Assembly (NCBI GenBank): GCA_025991245.1
Contig: BQMJ01000006.1
Location: 1 to 64,000, forward strand
Length of the DNA stretch: 64,000 nucleotides
Origin: Galdieria partita
Taxonomy: Eukaryota; Rhodophyta; Bangiophyceae; Galdieriales; Galdieriaceae
Reading direction: 5' to 3'
The position numbers and the translations under genes were made by a program. Within the stretch, counting starts at the first letter, position 1. Each line of letters opens with the position of its first letter. Of this stretch, positions 13,236-23,547 are shown piece by piece. The notes under the pieces were generated by a model. The model was given only the letters and a program-made list of their open reading frames with translations, was not told where the DNA came from and did not search any database.

Positions 13236-13899
13236 CTTTACTAGACAACTTGTTTCGAATACAACTTTTTTCAAGATCTCCGCACTTTGTCAATTCAACA
13301 TACGCTAGCCGACCTTATCATAGTGTTCAAGGTTTGTTCTCGTAGCGAATACTTCTTCCTTTGCTTTGGTCTTGAAAATACTTTGTATATTTATCAAACG
13401 ATCTATTTAGTTTGCTTTATGTTTTAGCTAATTTCAATGAGATAAATCTTTCGATAAATAAGTATTTACAACTATCTCAGATCAAAAGGAGTCGACAATG
13501 TTACTATTCCAGAAATTTCCTCTTTAAAACTATTCTTATATGTAGAACAAAGAATGCTCAAAGTTACTGTAATTCTTTCCAAAAAGCTCCCACTTTCCAA
13601 TCGTGGCACATCCTCTCCCTTGACAAAGCTTTTCTAGATAAGTCGTTTCTTCTTTCCAATTCTGACTTTGAATTGACCAAAGATGAACTCTTGGTCTTTT
13701 GCACTCCAAGTGCTATCCTCCGGTAAAGGCAATGAGTAAACAAGCAAAAATAGCACAAAGACTTTCCTACGATCAAATTGGGTCTAACTGTGCTTTTTTG
13801 CAGGACAGAAGTAGCTTTTGAATTTCGCAGCCCAGTTTTCAAGGGCAGTCTCTTCTCTCCGATTGGAAAGTCAGACCTTTACTAGACACGAACTGACGA

Positions 13900-14480
13900 A
13901 TAAGAAACCCGCAGGATGTCCAATCAACACAGAATCAATTTCCAATGTTGCTAAAGACCTCGATGACTGAAGTAAAAACGAGGATTCTTACCAACATTAC
14001 AAGACATGGACAAGGGACAAGTATTCAAACTCAAAGACAAGTAGGAGCCTCATTACCTAGGCGATTTTTCACGATATTACAGATATTATATACCTTCATA
14101 CAGACCAAGACATAAGGATCAACAGTTCTCAAAGTGGTTCTAAGCTGCAAACTACATACATTGAGACTGAAAATGTACCTTTATATGCCACATAAAACTC
14201 AAGGTTAATGCCCAGTCATTGAAGGCTAAGACCAAACGAATAAACGGTTTCGACAATACTCAAAAAGAATCAAAAACTTCTATATGCAATTTTCAAAAGA
14301 TTTCTTGTCAAAATTCGAACAAGAAAAATTCTGTAAAGAAACTTTAAAAAGGGTATCAGTAAAGCTACTTCGCCATTAGTTCTGCAACCACAACAATGAA
14401 ACTATTGAGAGAAGCCAATACGGATGCGTTGTTATCTTTGGAAGTTACAAACCATATAGTTTCTTAGCGAAAGGTTAACC
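13900..14480 (+). repeat. Diverged A-rich repeat, copy C
   Basis: Third member of the A-rich repeat family. It contains ATCAACACAGAATCAA, GTTGCTAAAGACC, GACAAGTATTCAAACTC, GTAGGAGCCT and, near the end, AACCATATAGTTTC. The end of the unit lies about 250 bases upstream of the first NTPase gene. No supported open frame. Confidence 0.5.
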
Positions 14481-14731
14481 AAGTTTTTAGAAAGCTTTAT
14501 TGACAAAGAGCTTAAGCAAAATAGTGCTAAATAGAATTGAATAGAGAAAACCAAATGTATTTCATAAAGTAAAACATATGCGAGGTAGTTTATGACTCTT
14601 CCAATACCAAAGCAAGTTTATTTTTAGAGTTTCTTTTATCTTTTTCTAAGCGAGAAATTCTTTGAAGCCTAGTAAGTAAATCATTTATCAGCAAACACCG
14701 TCGATCACATAGTGCCGATTTTGTTTTGGCG

Positions 14732-16840
14732 ATGATGACGAACTTAGGTGAAAGGTGGGTTCCTCGTGACACGTTCAAGCCTGGTTTTGTAGATCGTGAA
14801 GAGGATGTGTACCGCGTTACAGAAGAACTTTACGAACTTCAAGAATGCCGAAAACAACTTTGGGATCCATCAAGCAGTTCCTATTACCGTTTGACGATTC
14901 CATTTTCGCCTCACATGTTTGGATCCGGCAAGACTACTTTTTGTGTTAACTATTTGGAGTTGATAAGGAGGTTTAGTGAAACTTCCCTTGCGTCTTTTGC
15001 TTCGAACTCTTCCAAGAAAGAGTTTTTAGATAGGTTGAAAACTTCCACCCTTTTGTACGTGGACTTGAGAGATCTTGAACAAACCGACCCTGAGGAAAGA
15101 AGTCTAGAATGGGCAATCTACTACTTGATGGTCAAGAACGCCTGCTCTCGAATTGGTGTTCCAGTTATGCGAAAGAGACAAGCCTTCGAAACTGTGGAAA
15201 TGGAACCCTCAAATCTAGTAGCACTGTTGCGAGATAAATTAAACATTCCTACCAATCAATATCTTCTTGTGGTGTTTGATGAGATTGGTGCTCTAGATGA
15301 AAGCTACGGTGAATTTGATTTCGAAAGGACCCAAGATGGTGAAGTTTTTCCATGCAACGACTTCTTCGGTATTGTTCGGAGACTCTGTAAACAAGACAAT
15401 CTATTCGTCATTGTTGTTGGGAAAAGCGAGGGTTTAAGAATTAAGAATTCTGTAGCTTTTGAACCAAGGGTGTTACTACATTTTATTTCGTTATCACCTT
15501 TAAGCTCTTCCAATATCGTTGAATTCCTTGAAAAAAGTCATCTCGAAGAACAGTTTCATTATCGAGTTTGTGATATTCTATGTAGTTCTTCTTTTTCAGT
15601 AAATGAATTGTCAGAGGCACTATTGGAATGTACCGGTGGAGTCCCTGGTTTACTTACACGTGCAGTGAATATGCTTTTGAATTTTGTACAAACAAGAGGA
15701 CAGCCTTTTATGTTGAAAGATGAATGTCTATCATGTATGAATGAGGATAGTTTCCAAAGAATCTGTGCTGAACCTTTTATACAATACATATCAACTTCAG
15801 ACGAGGATAAAAAGAGTGAATTTGGCATATTATTGATGATGGCTCTGTATCATATACCTTTCAAAGTAGATGATGAACTAAAATCGGAATGTTATTTGTT
15901 TGACGCAGTTAACGAAATGGGACTCTATCGATATCCTATTGATCAGGATACTTTTCAAGTGCTGATTCCAAAAGTTTTCGTTGGAAACTTTGAGTATCTA
16001 TCATCTCTCTCGTTATTGGAAAAGATACTTCTCGGATCACTCAAATTAGAGCCAGTTGATTGTTTCTTTTCTTCAAAGTGTCGAGTATTTGAAGGAATTG
16101 TTGCCATCCGACTTATTTTGATGCTTTCTTCCAAAGTACGAAATGAGTTTAGGGAGTTGTTATGTCAGTTATCTGCCATATTTAAAGAAATGAAACTTCC
16201 TATCAGGGAACCTTTACCTCTTGATTACATGAGATCTGTTGGTGTTTCTGAATCAAGGAGTGAATCAAACAAGAAACGGAAAAGTTATGAAAGTAATGAA
16301 TGGAACAAGATTATTCAAGAAGCACTTTATTTTGACAAAGTCTATATTCCAGTAGACACCACTTCGCATAGTCCTGATATTATATTCAAATTGCAATCTC
16401 CCGTTGACTCTAAAGTTCTTATTGTGGGAGTTGCTTGCAAAGGTCGTTGGAATTCTGAACGAATTGGCTGGTCAGATATTATTGAAGAAGCAGAAAAATT
16501 TCTTGTTCCTGTTTCTATTCAAGTTTTATCCAACGCACCTGATAAGAATCATTGTATGCTTATTGTAGTTAGTACAAAATTGTCATTCAATGTTTCACGT
16601 GAGTTGGGTGATCAAAGTCGTTGTTACAGTAGTGGAATGTCTATTGAAAGTGAATCTTTTACGATTCCTTCCAATTGTGAACTTGTTATTCTTTGTGAAA
16701 GAGATGTAGAAATGCTCATTGACAAAGAAATATTGAATGGACTTGAAAGAGCATTCTCTTCTACTGATCGTCCCCTTTTTGGGGATTTTGGACCCGACTT
16801 ACTTCGAAGAGCTCGTCACAGTTTCTTAAGTTGGCAATAA
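14732..16840 (+). CDS. P-loop NTPase with restriction-endonuclease-like C-terminal module (Crinkler/RHS-like class), copy 1
   Basis: An intron-free frame of about 702 residues. The first ATG in frame is 14732, with a second directly after it. A Walker A motif, FGSGKTTF, lies near residues 63-70; Walker B, LLVVFDEIGALDE, near 178-190; and a strand ending VIVVGKSE near 226. A helical region follows. Near residues 545-570 come SPDIIFKL and then VLIVGVACKGRW, the strand order of a PD-(D/E)xK nuclease, but with Ala where the acid of the xK motif should be. The family match is inference from this architecture: Crinkler/RHS-type proteins, and the NTPase genes reported as expanded in Galdieria, are the nearest things I know. 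Role unknown; a genome-conflict or nucleic-acid sensing job is possible. From 15395 onward it is nearly identical to 21709 onward. Confidence 0.7.
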   Translation: MMTNLGERWVPRDTFKPGFVDREEDVYRVTEELYELQECRKQLWDPSSSSYYRLTIPFSPHMFGSGKTTFCVNYLELIRRFSETSLASFASNSSKKEFLDRLKTSTLLYVDLRDLEQTDPEERSLEWAIYYLMVKNACSRIGVPVMRKRQAFETVEMEPSNLVALLRDKLNIPTNQYLLVVFDEIGALDESYGEFDFERTQDGEVFPCNDFFGIVRRLCKQDNLFVIVVGKSEGLRIKNSVAFEPRVLLHFISLSPLSSSNIVEFLEKSHLEEQFHYRVCDILCSSSFSVNELSEALLECTGGVPGLLTRAVNMLLNFVQTRGQPFMLKDECLSCMNEDSFQRICAEPFIQYISTSDEDKKSEFGILLMMALYHIPFKVDDELKSECYLFDAVNEMGLYRYPIDQDTFQVLIPKVFVGNFEYLSSLSLLEKILLGSLKLEPVDCFFSSKCRVFEGIVAIRLILMLSSKVRNEFRELLCQLSAIFKEMKLPIREPLPLDYMRSVGVSESRSESNKKRKSYESNEWNKIIQEALYFDKVYIPVDTTSHSPDIIFKLQSPVDSKVLIVGVACKGRWNSERIGWSDIIEEAEKFLVPVSIQVLSNAPDKNHCMLIVVSTKLSFNVSRELGDQSRCYSSGMSIESESFTIPSNCELVILCERDVEMLIDKEILNGLERAFSSTDRPLFGDFGPDLLRRARHSFLSWQ

Positions 16841-17133
16841 AGTTTGAATTCGTATAGTCAATTGTTCATTCGATAATTATCTCTGGAACATTTGAATTAA
16901 ATATGTTTGAAATGTACTAGTGGTATTCTAAAATGTGTCATGATTGTCATAGGACAGTGTCGAAAGTCATTTAATGACCTACATCACTTGTCATTCTTTT
17001 TCACAGATTCTTTCAATCACAAAGTGTATGCATAAAAGAGTATTAACTGTTTACTTTTCTTATCACGAGAACATAGTTTAGAATATTGTTATCTTTATGC
17101 TACTTGCAAATACAATGTCAGAGACCATATTGA
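15395..17133 (+). repeat. Near-identical tract shared with 21709-23447 (offset 6314)
   Basis: From GACAATCTATTCG in the NTPase gene to about 300 bases past its stop codon, this stretch matches 21709-23447 with no length difference. By my count the coding part has about 20 amino-acid differences in about 480 residues. They are clustered around 15750-15900, 16110-16140 and 16350-16580, with long stretches between that appear identical. Sequence on both sides is still related but much more diverged, which is the signature of gene conversion. Confidence 0.8.
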
Positions 17134-17157
17134 ATTTGATCATTCATATTTTTGCAA

Positions 17158-17233
17158 TTGACAACTCTGTTTGAATGAAGTCCAACTGGTGCAACCATCA
17201 AAGGGGACTAGTTGGACATTCTGGAGCTGTCAA
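17158..17233. other. Conserved 76-nt two-stem hairpin downstream of NTPase copy 1
   Basis: Outer arms TTGACAACTC (17158-17167) and GAGCTGTCAA (17224-17233) enclose inner arms GTCCAACTGG (17180-17189) and CTAGTTGGAC (17208-17217). The inner stem is ten pairs with one G-T. The single outer mismatch would be a G-U pair in a minus-strand RNA. The same structure is present at 23472-23547. It could be a structured RNA, a 3'-end signal or the remnant of a small inverted-repeat element; nothing here decides between them. Confidence 0.6.
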
Positions 17234-18625
17234 CTTATAGTTTCGATTTATTTGACTTAAAAATCCGAGAAGAAAATGTGGAGGGTAAGATATAGTTTAT
17301 TCCAAGAAGGAATGGAAAATATTCTACAGGCTTTGCATGTAATTGGATTGAATGAATGCTCCAAGAAAATATCGATCGTATTTTTCAAGAAGAAAGATAC
17401 ACACGCCTTCCTAGAGAAGATTATGCAAAGTTGTAACGGAATCATAGAATACCGATTAATCATGAATCCGCACAAAATGATTGTACTCAACTATAGTCAT
17501 TTAAAAATGAACCATTGAAAGCTTTATCACTAAATCAATCAGTCATTATAATCAACGCAATCTAACTCGTATTCATTTTACATTTCGTATCTCTGTTGTG
17601 ATTGCTCCAGCATTCGAAGTTAGACTTGGGCTGTAAGTTTTGAGTAGAAACTTCATTTCATCAGTTGCCTCGAAACAAGTCACAGCAAGAATTAGGTTTG
17701 CTAGCAGTTGGATTCCAGATCTCAACTAAATTTGTAATAGAGAAATAGGGTTGATGAAGACATGCAGTGTCATTGACTGTTCAAAAATCAGGCATAGTCA
17801 ACTATAGTTCGTCTTTTTCACTTTCACAAGAGTCTCTCAACAGACAAAAGTCTGACATATGGAAATTGCAAACTATTCAACAAACACAAGACATTGCTGA
17901 GAATCTAGTTGGATCACTGCAAAATATGTTCAAAGAGGATTTTCAACCCTATTTCACAAGACTTTGCATAACAATTCCCAAATCAAACTACTTTCAAACA
18001 ACACCCAATCAAATAAAGCTGACTTATAACAGGTCTTACTGGATCAGTTACTAAAACTCAGTGCAAGTTTTGAACCTTTTATCAAGACATCATTCTCGAA
18101 ATAAACACAGTTGATTTTCGCTTGAATACTAGAGACTACAAAGCAGATACTAAAAGTTGAGTGGAAACCAATGTTCAAAATGAAACGTTGCACTTTTTAA
18201 ATGAATTCAAAGAGAGGTAAAAACTCGACTTTTACAACCAAAGAAAGTCCTCCGAACTGAAATGCCAACAACAAATTTAGAAGCAAACTTTATATCCAAA
18301 GTGATTATCACACTAAAAAAACAAGCAAACAGATTATCTACTCAAGACGACAAAGTTTCACAAATATGTTTTGTTTGTTGAATTTACACAATGTTCTGGA
18401 AGAGTTATTTGTCCACTGTGAAAACAAATAACTATGTCACAGAGGAAACAACAAAGTCACTTGCAAGTAGGACTATAATATAAGCTCTCATACGTAGCCC
18501 ATACACTATCTTATAAGACAGCTTAAACTTTCTTCAAGAACTTTTTGTTGCACTGAAATTATTCCCTCAGTTGGATTATTGTTGTGTGTTTTGGTGATTT
18601 GTTGTGGTTGTTGCGAGTTTACAGA
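17234..18625. other. Intergenic region between NTPase genes
   Basis: The part to about 17545 is a more diverged continuation of the duplication (partner about 23548-23865). An 80-codon frame at 17276-17518 is not kept in the partner. A shorter frame from 17356, reading MLQENIDRIFQEERY, is kept in both but is only about 26 codons. From about 17600 the sequence is A-rich like the subtelomere, and I see nothing that supports a gene before 18626. Confidence 0.5.
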
Positions 18626-21256
18626 ATGAACACTATTGTTTTTGAAAAAGTCGAATTTCCCCTTGTGAATAGAGAATCAGCGGTATTTCAAGTTCTAAAA
18701 AGTTTCCTATCATCGTACCCTTTGAGACAAGACGGTACAACGACAGCCCCTCGACCTCACATATGCTATGCACCCCAAATGTATGGGAGTGGCAAAAGCG
18801 CATTTGGTCAACAATTCCAAAAGCTCCTTTCAATCAACAAAGAGAACTTGTTGCAATATTTAAAAACTTTTGTTTGCTTACCTGGCTTTGGAAAGGGAGA
18901 AAATGTAGGAGAACGTGCTCTACACGCTTTGTTAAACGAGACTTTATATGTTGCGTTGAATCTTCCCAATGTACTGAGAGGAACACGCTTTGAAGATACG
19001 CTTGTTGAGTGGATAAGCAAGGAGGCACTTGCCGAGTTTCCAAACGGTGCAGATTTACTTTCTCAAGTTCTTTCCTATGTTGGTAGTCCAAAGGAATGGT
19101 TTCAGAAACTCTTACAAGTCACCAAGAAACGTTATTTATATCTGTTTATTGATGAAATTGGAGCTTTGGAAGGAGACAAATTCACCATGTTTAAGGATTT
19201 GATGGTTACACAAAGAGGAAATCGAGTGCACAACGTCTATTGTTCTTTTTTTGGAGTCTTATCAAAAATTTTACGTCAACCTTTTGTAATTTGTGTTTTG
19301 GCAGGGAGATCAGATGTTGTCGTAACTAGTCAACGAGATGCCTATACTTCCCCAGTCGTTTTATCCTTTCTTCGTTTAGATCCTTTTTCAGACGCAACTG
19401 TCAAGTACTTTATACAAAATACCACTTATGACAATGAACCTATTCTAAAAGTATTATTTCCTAGTCATCCTGAGGGACACGATTGGTTCTTCAAACAAGT
19501 GTATGATTATACAGGTGGTATTCCTTACTATGTTGTTCATGTTTTAAATGAATTGGGAAGTATGTGTGAACGTTGGAATAGTTTTTGTGATCTTTCAGAG
19601 GATCAAATGAAAGAGAAAATCGAGAAAATTGCTCCGAAATCTTCTCTCTTAGTAGCTCCTTCTCGTATGACACCCAAATCAATGATTGTTTTTTCTTCAA
19701 TGCTTCTTGCGAGTATATTTGAATTTCGTATTCCAATGAGAGAGACTCTGTTTGGTGGTTTAGGAACAGGAAGCCATTCTGAATATGTTTTGGATATTGC
19801 CAACTATTTGGGTTTTTATTATGTGAGTTGCCCGAGAAATGAACAAGACGAAGCAAGCAGGATACCCGTTGAAGACAGCGATGAAACATTTTTCAAGTTG
19901 GTTTTTCCAAAGATTGTACTAAAGGAGATTCAATCGCGATATTGGAATTTTCCTCCTTTTCGTTTTATTTGTAGTTTATTTTCATCGATCAGTCGATTGG
20001 ATTCACCTTCGAGTCGTGGTTTCAAATTTGAAATTATATTTACTCTTATTCTTTATGTTCGATGGTGTTTCTGTTCCAAACTAGGAGAATTGAGTATATT
20101 GCGACATAGTTTTGTCGAACATATATCAATAGAATCTGCTAAAATCATTGGCAGCTTAAAAGTGGATCCTATTCCCAATTATGTTCCAGCATTTAGTTCG
20201 CCAATGAGTGGAATCCATAGTGCTAACGAAGAAACTTACAATGTCAATGCTTGGAAACCATTTTTTGAAAAGTATTTATCAAAAGATGGAATATTTGTTC
20301 CTATTCGACAAAATTCCAATGGACCTGATGTTCTTATTCGAGTAACAGATATGAAAAACAATTCTTTCCTTGTTATTCAAGGTGAATCTTCTTCAGAGCA
20401 AACACCTATGGAGACTAAAACCACCAAGGAGAGAGTATATTTGATAGGTATTGCATTGAAATGTTTTCAGTTGTCAAGTTCTGGTGTTGGACGTTCAATG
20501 ATTAAGGCAGAAGTTGCTAAATTTTTACATCCAGTGGCGTCACAGCTTGAATTGGAACAGAATAATTTAACAGCCATTCAGTTGATTGTAAGCGACAAGT
20601 ATGCTGAAGAAGTTTCCAAACAATTTAGGAATAATCAGAATTGGATATTGAATAGTGGAGTTTATTATGAAGACAATAATAATAATATTGTTTACAGTTC
20701 TATCAACTCTGAGATACAACCACAGAATATACGAGAAGAATGGTTATGGATACCTCCTCATTGTCAAGTTGTAGTATGTTCAACTACATCTTTGCGAACT
20801 TTTTTAGGTCGCAAGGCTAGTGAAGATCTTGAAAGAGTGTTTGGAGACAATCCTGGATGGTTGGAACAACTGAAACCACTTTATGATTTGTTGAGCAATT
20901 CTTTTGTAGATTTATTAGGACGTATTCCATATGAAGAATATGAAAGGAATAGTGGAAGGATGGAAAGAAGAAGTACTCTTCCAAGTATGGATATGAATAT
21001 GATGCAAGTGGAAGAAACGAGAAGAGAAGAAAATGTTGCATCAAGTTCTATGAGTTCTTCATTTGATTGGAATACTTTTTTAAGAGAACGTTGTGGTCTT
21101 TCTGAGGAAGAGTTTTCTGTTTGCTACAGCAAAATATCAAGATTTGGTAGAATCTCGCTTTCCAGAATGAATGAAGATTCTTTACTGGAGTTAGGCATAA
21201 GAGATCCTTCTATACGTACAAAACTGCTCATGGGAATTACAAAGGAGTTTAACTAG
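18626..21256 (+). CDS. P-loop NTPase with REase-like module and C-terminal SAM-like domain
   Basis: An intron-free frame of about 876 residues from the ATG at 18626. Walker A, MYGSGKSAFG, lies near residues 52-61; Walker B, YLFIDEIGALEG, near 172-183; and a VCVLAGRSD strand near 225. It resembles the 14732 gene in order and spacing but is clearly diverged. Near residues 565-610 come GPDVLIRV and VYLIGIALKCF, again a nuclease-like strand pattern with Ala in place of the acid. The last ~65 residues (FDWNTFL, CGLSEEEF, ISLSRMNEDSLLELGI, RTKLLMGI) look like a SAM domain, a module that polymerises or binds partners or RNA in other proteins. SAM on this architecture suggests assembly into oligomers (inference). 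Confidence 0.7.
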   Translation: MNTIVFEKVEFPLVNRESAVFQVLKSFLSSYPLRQDGTTTAPRPHICYAPQMYGSGKSAFGQQFQKLLSINKENLLQYLKTFVCLPGFGKGENVGERALHALLNETLYVALNLPNVLRGTRFEDTLVEWISKEALAEFPNGADLLSQVLSYVGSPKEWFQKLLQVTKKRYLYLFIDEIGALEGDKFTMFKDLMVTQRGNRVHNVYCSFFGVLSKILRQPFVICVLAGRSDVVVTSQRDAYTSPVVLSFLRLDPFSDATVKYFIQNTTYDNEPILKVLFPSHPEGHDWFFKQVYDYTGGIPYYVVHVLNELGSMCERWNSFCDLSEDQMKEKIEKIAPKSSLLVAPSRMTPKSMIVFSSMLLASIFEFRIPMRETLFGGLGTGSHSEYVLDIANYLGFYYVSCPRNEQDEASRIPVEDSDETFFKLVFPKIVLKEIQSRYWNFPPFRFICSLFSSISRLDSPSSRGFKFEIIFTLILYVRWCFCSKLGELSILRHSFVEHISIESAKIIGSLKVDPIPNYVPAFSSPMSGIHSANEETYNVNAWKPFFEKYLSKDGIFVPIRQNSNGPDVLIRVTDMKNNSFLVIQGESSSEQTPMETKTTKERVYLIGIALKCFQLSSSGVGRSMIKAEVAKFLHPVASQLELEQNNLTAIQLIVSDKYAEEVSKQFRNNQNWILNSGVYYEDNNNNIVYSSINSEIQPQNIREEWLWIPPHCQVVVCSTTSLRTFLGRKASEDLERVFGDNPGWLEQLKPLYDLLSNSFVDLLGRIPYEEYERNSGRMERRSTLPSMDMNMMQVEETRREENVASSSMSSSFDWNTFLRERCGLSEEEFSVCYSKISRFGRISLSRMNEDSLLELGIRDPSIRTKLLMGITKEFN

Positions 21257-21600
21257 TTTTCTTTTTCTGAATTGATCACTTTGTTGTGGTTCATGGAGAA
21301 TAAAGTTGGGTAGAAGCGCTTACTATCTGATGCTGGTTGTTTGGTTGTCAAATTGAAATTTGGAATATTTACAACACTTCAAGTATTCTTATATTCTTGA
21401 GATGTGAGTCCTCGGAATTTCTCTTACCGAAGAACTCAACTCTATTTGTCGCGAGACTTGCTGTGAAACAGAATCTCAGCTAAAATTCTTTCGATTTTAC
21501 AAATGATAATAATGAAGTGGTCCTTTCTTTCACGACAACTGATTCATTGATTTGGATAGGATCATTGTTGGATTCCTTTTCCAGTTGCGCAACAAAAGGA
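21257..21600. other. Intergenic / diverged edge of duplicated NTPase copy
   Basis: The sequence just upstream of the copy at 21601 contains no ATG-initiated frame long enough to support a gene. An open reading continues upstream of 21601 without an ATG and bears only weak resemblance to the front part of the first NTPase. I see no promoter element I can name. Confidence 0.4.
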
Positions 21601-23154
21601 ATGGAAGGAATAATATTTTGCAATTCAGCTTATTGTGAATGTGAAAGAAGTTTCAGTAGACTCGAACGCAACGACTTGTTTCGTATTCTTTGGGAATTTT
21701 GTCTAGAGGACAATCTATTCGTCATTGTTGTTGGGAAAAGCGAGGGTTTAAGAATTAAGAATTCTGTAGCTTTTGAACCAAGGGTGTTACTACATTTTAT
21801 TTCGTTATCACCTTTAAGCTCTTCCAATATCGTTGAATTCCTTGAAAAAAGTCATCTCGAAGAACAGTTTCATTATCGAGTTTGTGATATTCTATGTAGT
21901 TCTTCTTTTTCAGTAAATGAATTGTCAGAGGCACTATTGGAATGTACCGGTGGAGTCCCTGGTTTACTTACACGTGCAGTGAATATGCTTTTGAATTTTG
22001 TACAAACAAGAGGACAGCCTTTTATGTTGAAAGATGAATGTCTATCATGTATGAATGAGGATGGTTTCCAAAGAATCTGTGCTGAACCGTTTATACAACA
22101 CATATCAACTTCAGACGAGGACAAAAAGACTGAATTTGGCATATTATTGATGATGGCTCTGTTTCATATACCTTTCAAAGTATATGATGAACTAAACTCG
22201 GAATCTTATTTGTTTGACGCAGTTAACGAAATGGGACTCTATCGATATCCTATTGATCAGGATACTTTTCAAGTGCTGATTCCAAAAGTTTTCGTTGGAA
22301 ACTTTGAGTATCTATCATCTCTCTCGTTATTGGAAAAGATACTTCTCGGATCACTCAAATTAGAGCCAGTTGATTGTTTCTTTTCTTCAAAGTGTCGAGT
22401 ATTTGAAGGAATTGTTGCCGTCCGACTTATTTTGATACTTTCGTCCAAAGTACGAAATGAGTTTAGGGAGTTGTTATGTCAGTTATCTGCCATATTTAAA
22501 GAAATGAAACTTCCTATCAGGGAACCTTTACCTCTTGATTACATGAGATCTGTTGGTGTTTCTGAATCAAGGAGTGAATCAAACAAGAAACGGAAAAGTT
22601 ATGAAAGTAATGAATGGAACAAGATTATTCAAGAAGCACTTTATTTTGACAAAGTCTATATTCCAGTAGAAACCAATTCGCATAGTCCTGATATTATATT
22701 CAAATTGCAATCTCCCGATGAATCCAAAGTTCTTATTGTGGGAGTTGCTTGCAAAGGTCGTTGGAAATCGGAACGAATTGGCTGGTCAGATATTATTGAG
22801 GAAGCTAAAAAGTTTCTTGTTCCTATTCATGACCAAGTTTTATCCAATGCACCTGATAAAAATCATTGTATGCTTATTGTAGTTGGTACAAAATTAGCAT
22901 TCAATGTTTCACGTGAGTTGGGTGATCAAAGTCGTTGTTACAGTAGTGGAATGTCTATTGAAAGTGAATCTTTTACGATTCCTTCCAATTGTGAGCTTGT
23001 TATTCTTTGTGAAAGAGATGTAGAAATGCTCATTGACAAAGAAATATTGAATGGACTTGAAAGAGCATTCTCTTCTACTGATCGTCCCCTTTTTGGGGAT
23101 TTTGGACCCGACTTACTTCGAAGAGCTCGTCACAGTTTCTTAAGTTGGCAATAA
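21601..23154 (+). pseudogene. Partial copy of the first NTPase gene (back half only)
   Basis: About 517 residues can be read from the first in-frame ATG. From DNLFVIVVGKSEG onward it is the near-identical partner of the 14732 gene, including the SPDIIFKL and GVACKGRW segments. The front half with both nucleotide-binding motifs is absent, so it cannot work as an NTPase on its own. The first ~35 residues are only loosely related to the matching part of the intact gene (NDLFRILW against NDFFGIVR). Its back half could still be expressed, or act as a donor of sequence for the intact gene. It may also be a decaying fragment kept similar by gene conversion. Confidence 0.65.
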
Positions 23155-23471
23155 AGTTTGAATTCGTATAGTCAATTGTTCATTCGATAATTATCTCTGG
23201 AACATTTGAATTAAATATGTTTGAAATGTACTAGTGGTATTCTAAAATGTGTCATGATTGTCATAGGACAGTGTCGAAAGTCATTTAATGACCTACATCA
23301 CTTGTCATTCTTTTTCACAGATTCTTTCAATCACAAAGTGTATGCATAAAAGAGTATTAACTGTTTACTTTTCTTATCACGAGAACATAGTTTAGAATAT
23401 TGTTATCTTTATGCTACTTGCAAATACAATGTCAGAGACCATATTGAGTTTGATCATTCATATCTTTGCAA

Positions 23472-23547
23472 TTGACAGCTCTGTTTGAATGAAGTCCAAC
23501 TGGTGCAACCATCAAAGGGGACTAGTTGGACATTCTGGAGCTGTCAA
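23472..23547. other. Conserved 76-nt two-stem hairpin downstream of NTPase partial copy
   Basis: Outer arms TTGACAGCTC (23472-23481) and GAGCTGTCAA (23538-23547) pair perfectly. Inner arms GTCCAACTGG (23494-23503) and CTAGTTGGAC (23522-23531) match those of the first copy. The one arm difference between the copies keeps pairing in a minus-strand RNA (C-G here, U-G there). Confidence 0.6.

Noticed and set aside
17276-17518. 80-codon frame after the first NTPase gene
   Set aside because: The duplicated partner near 23588 does not keep this frame, so it is not under selection as a protein.
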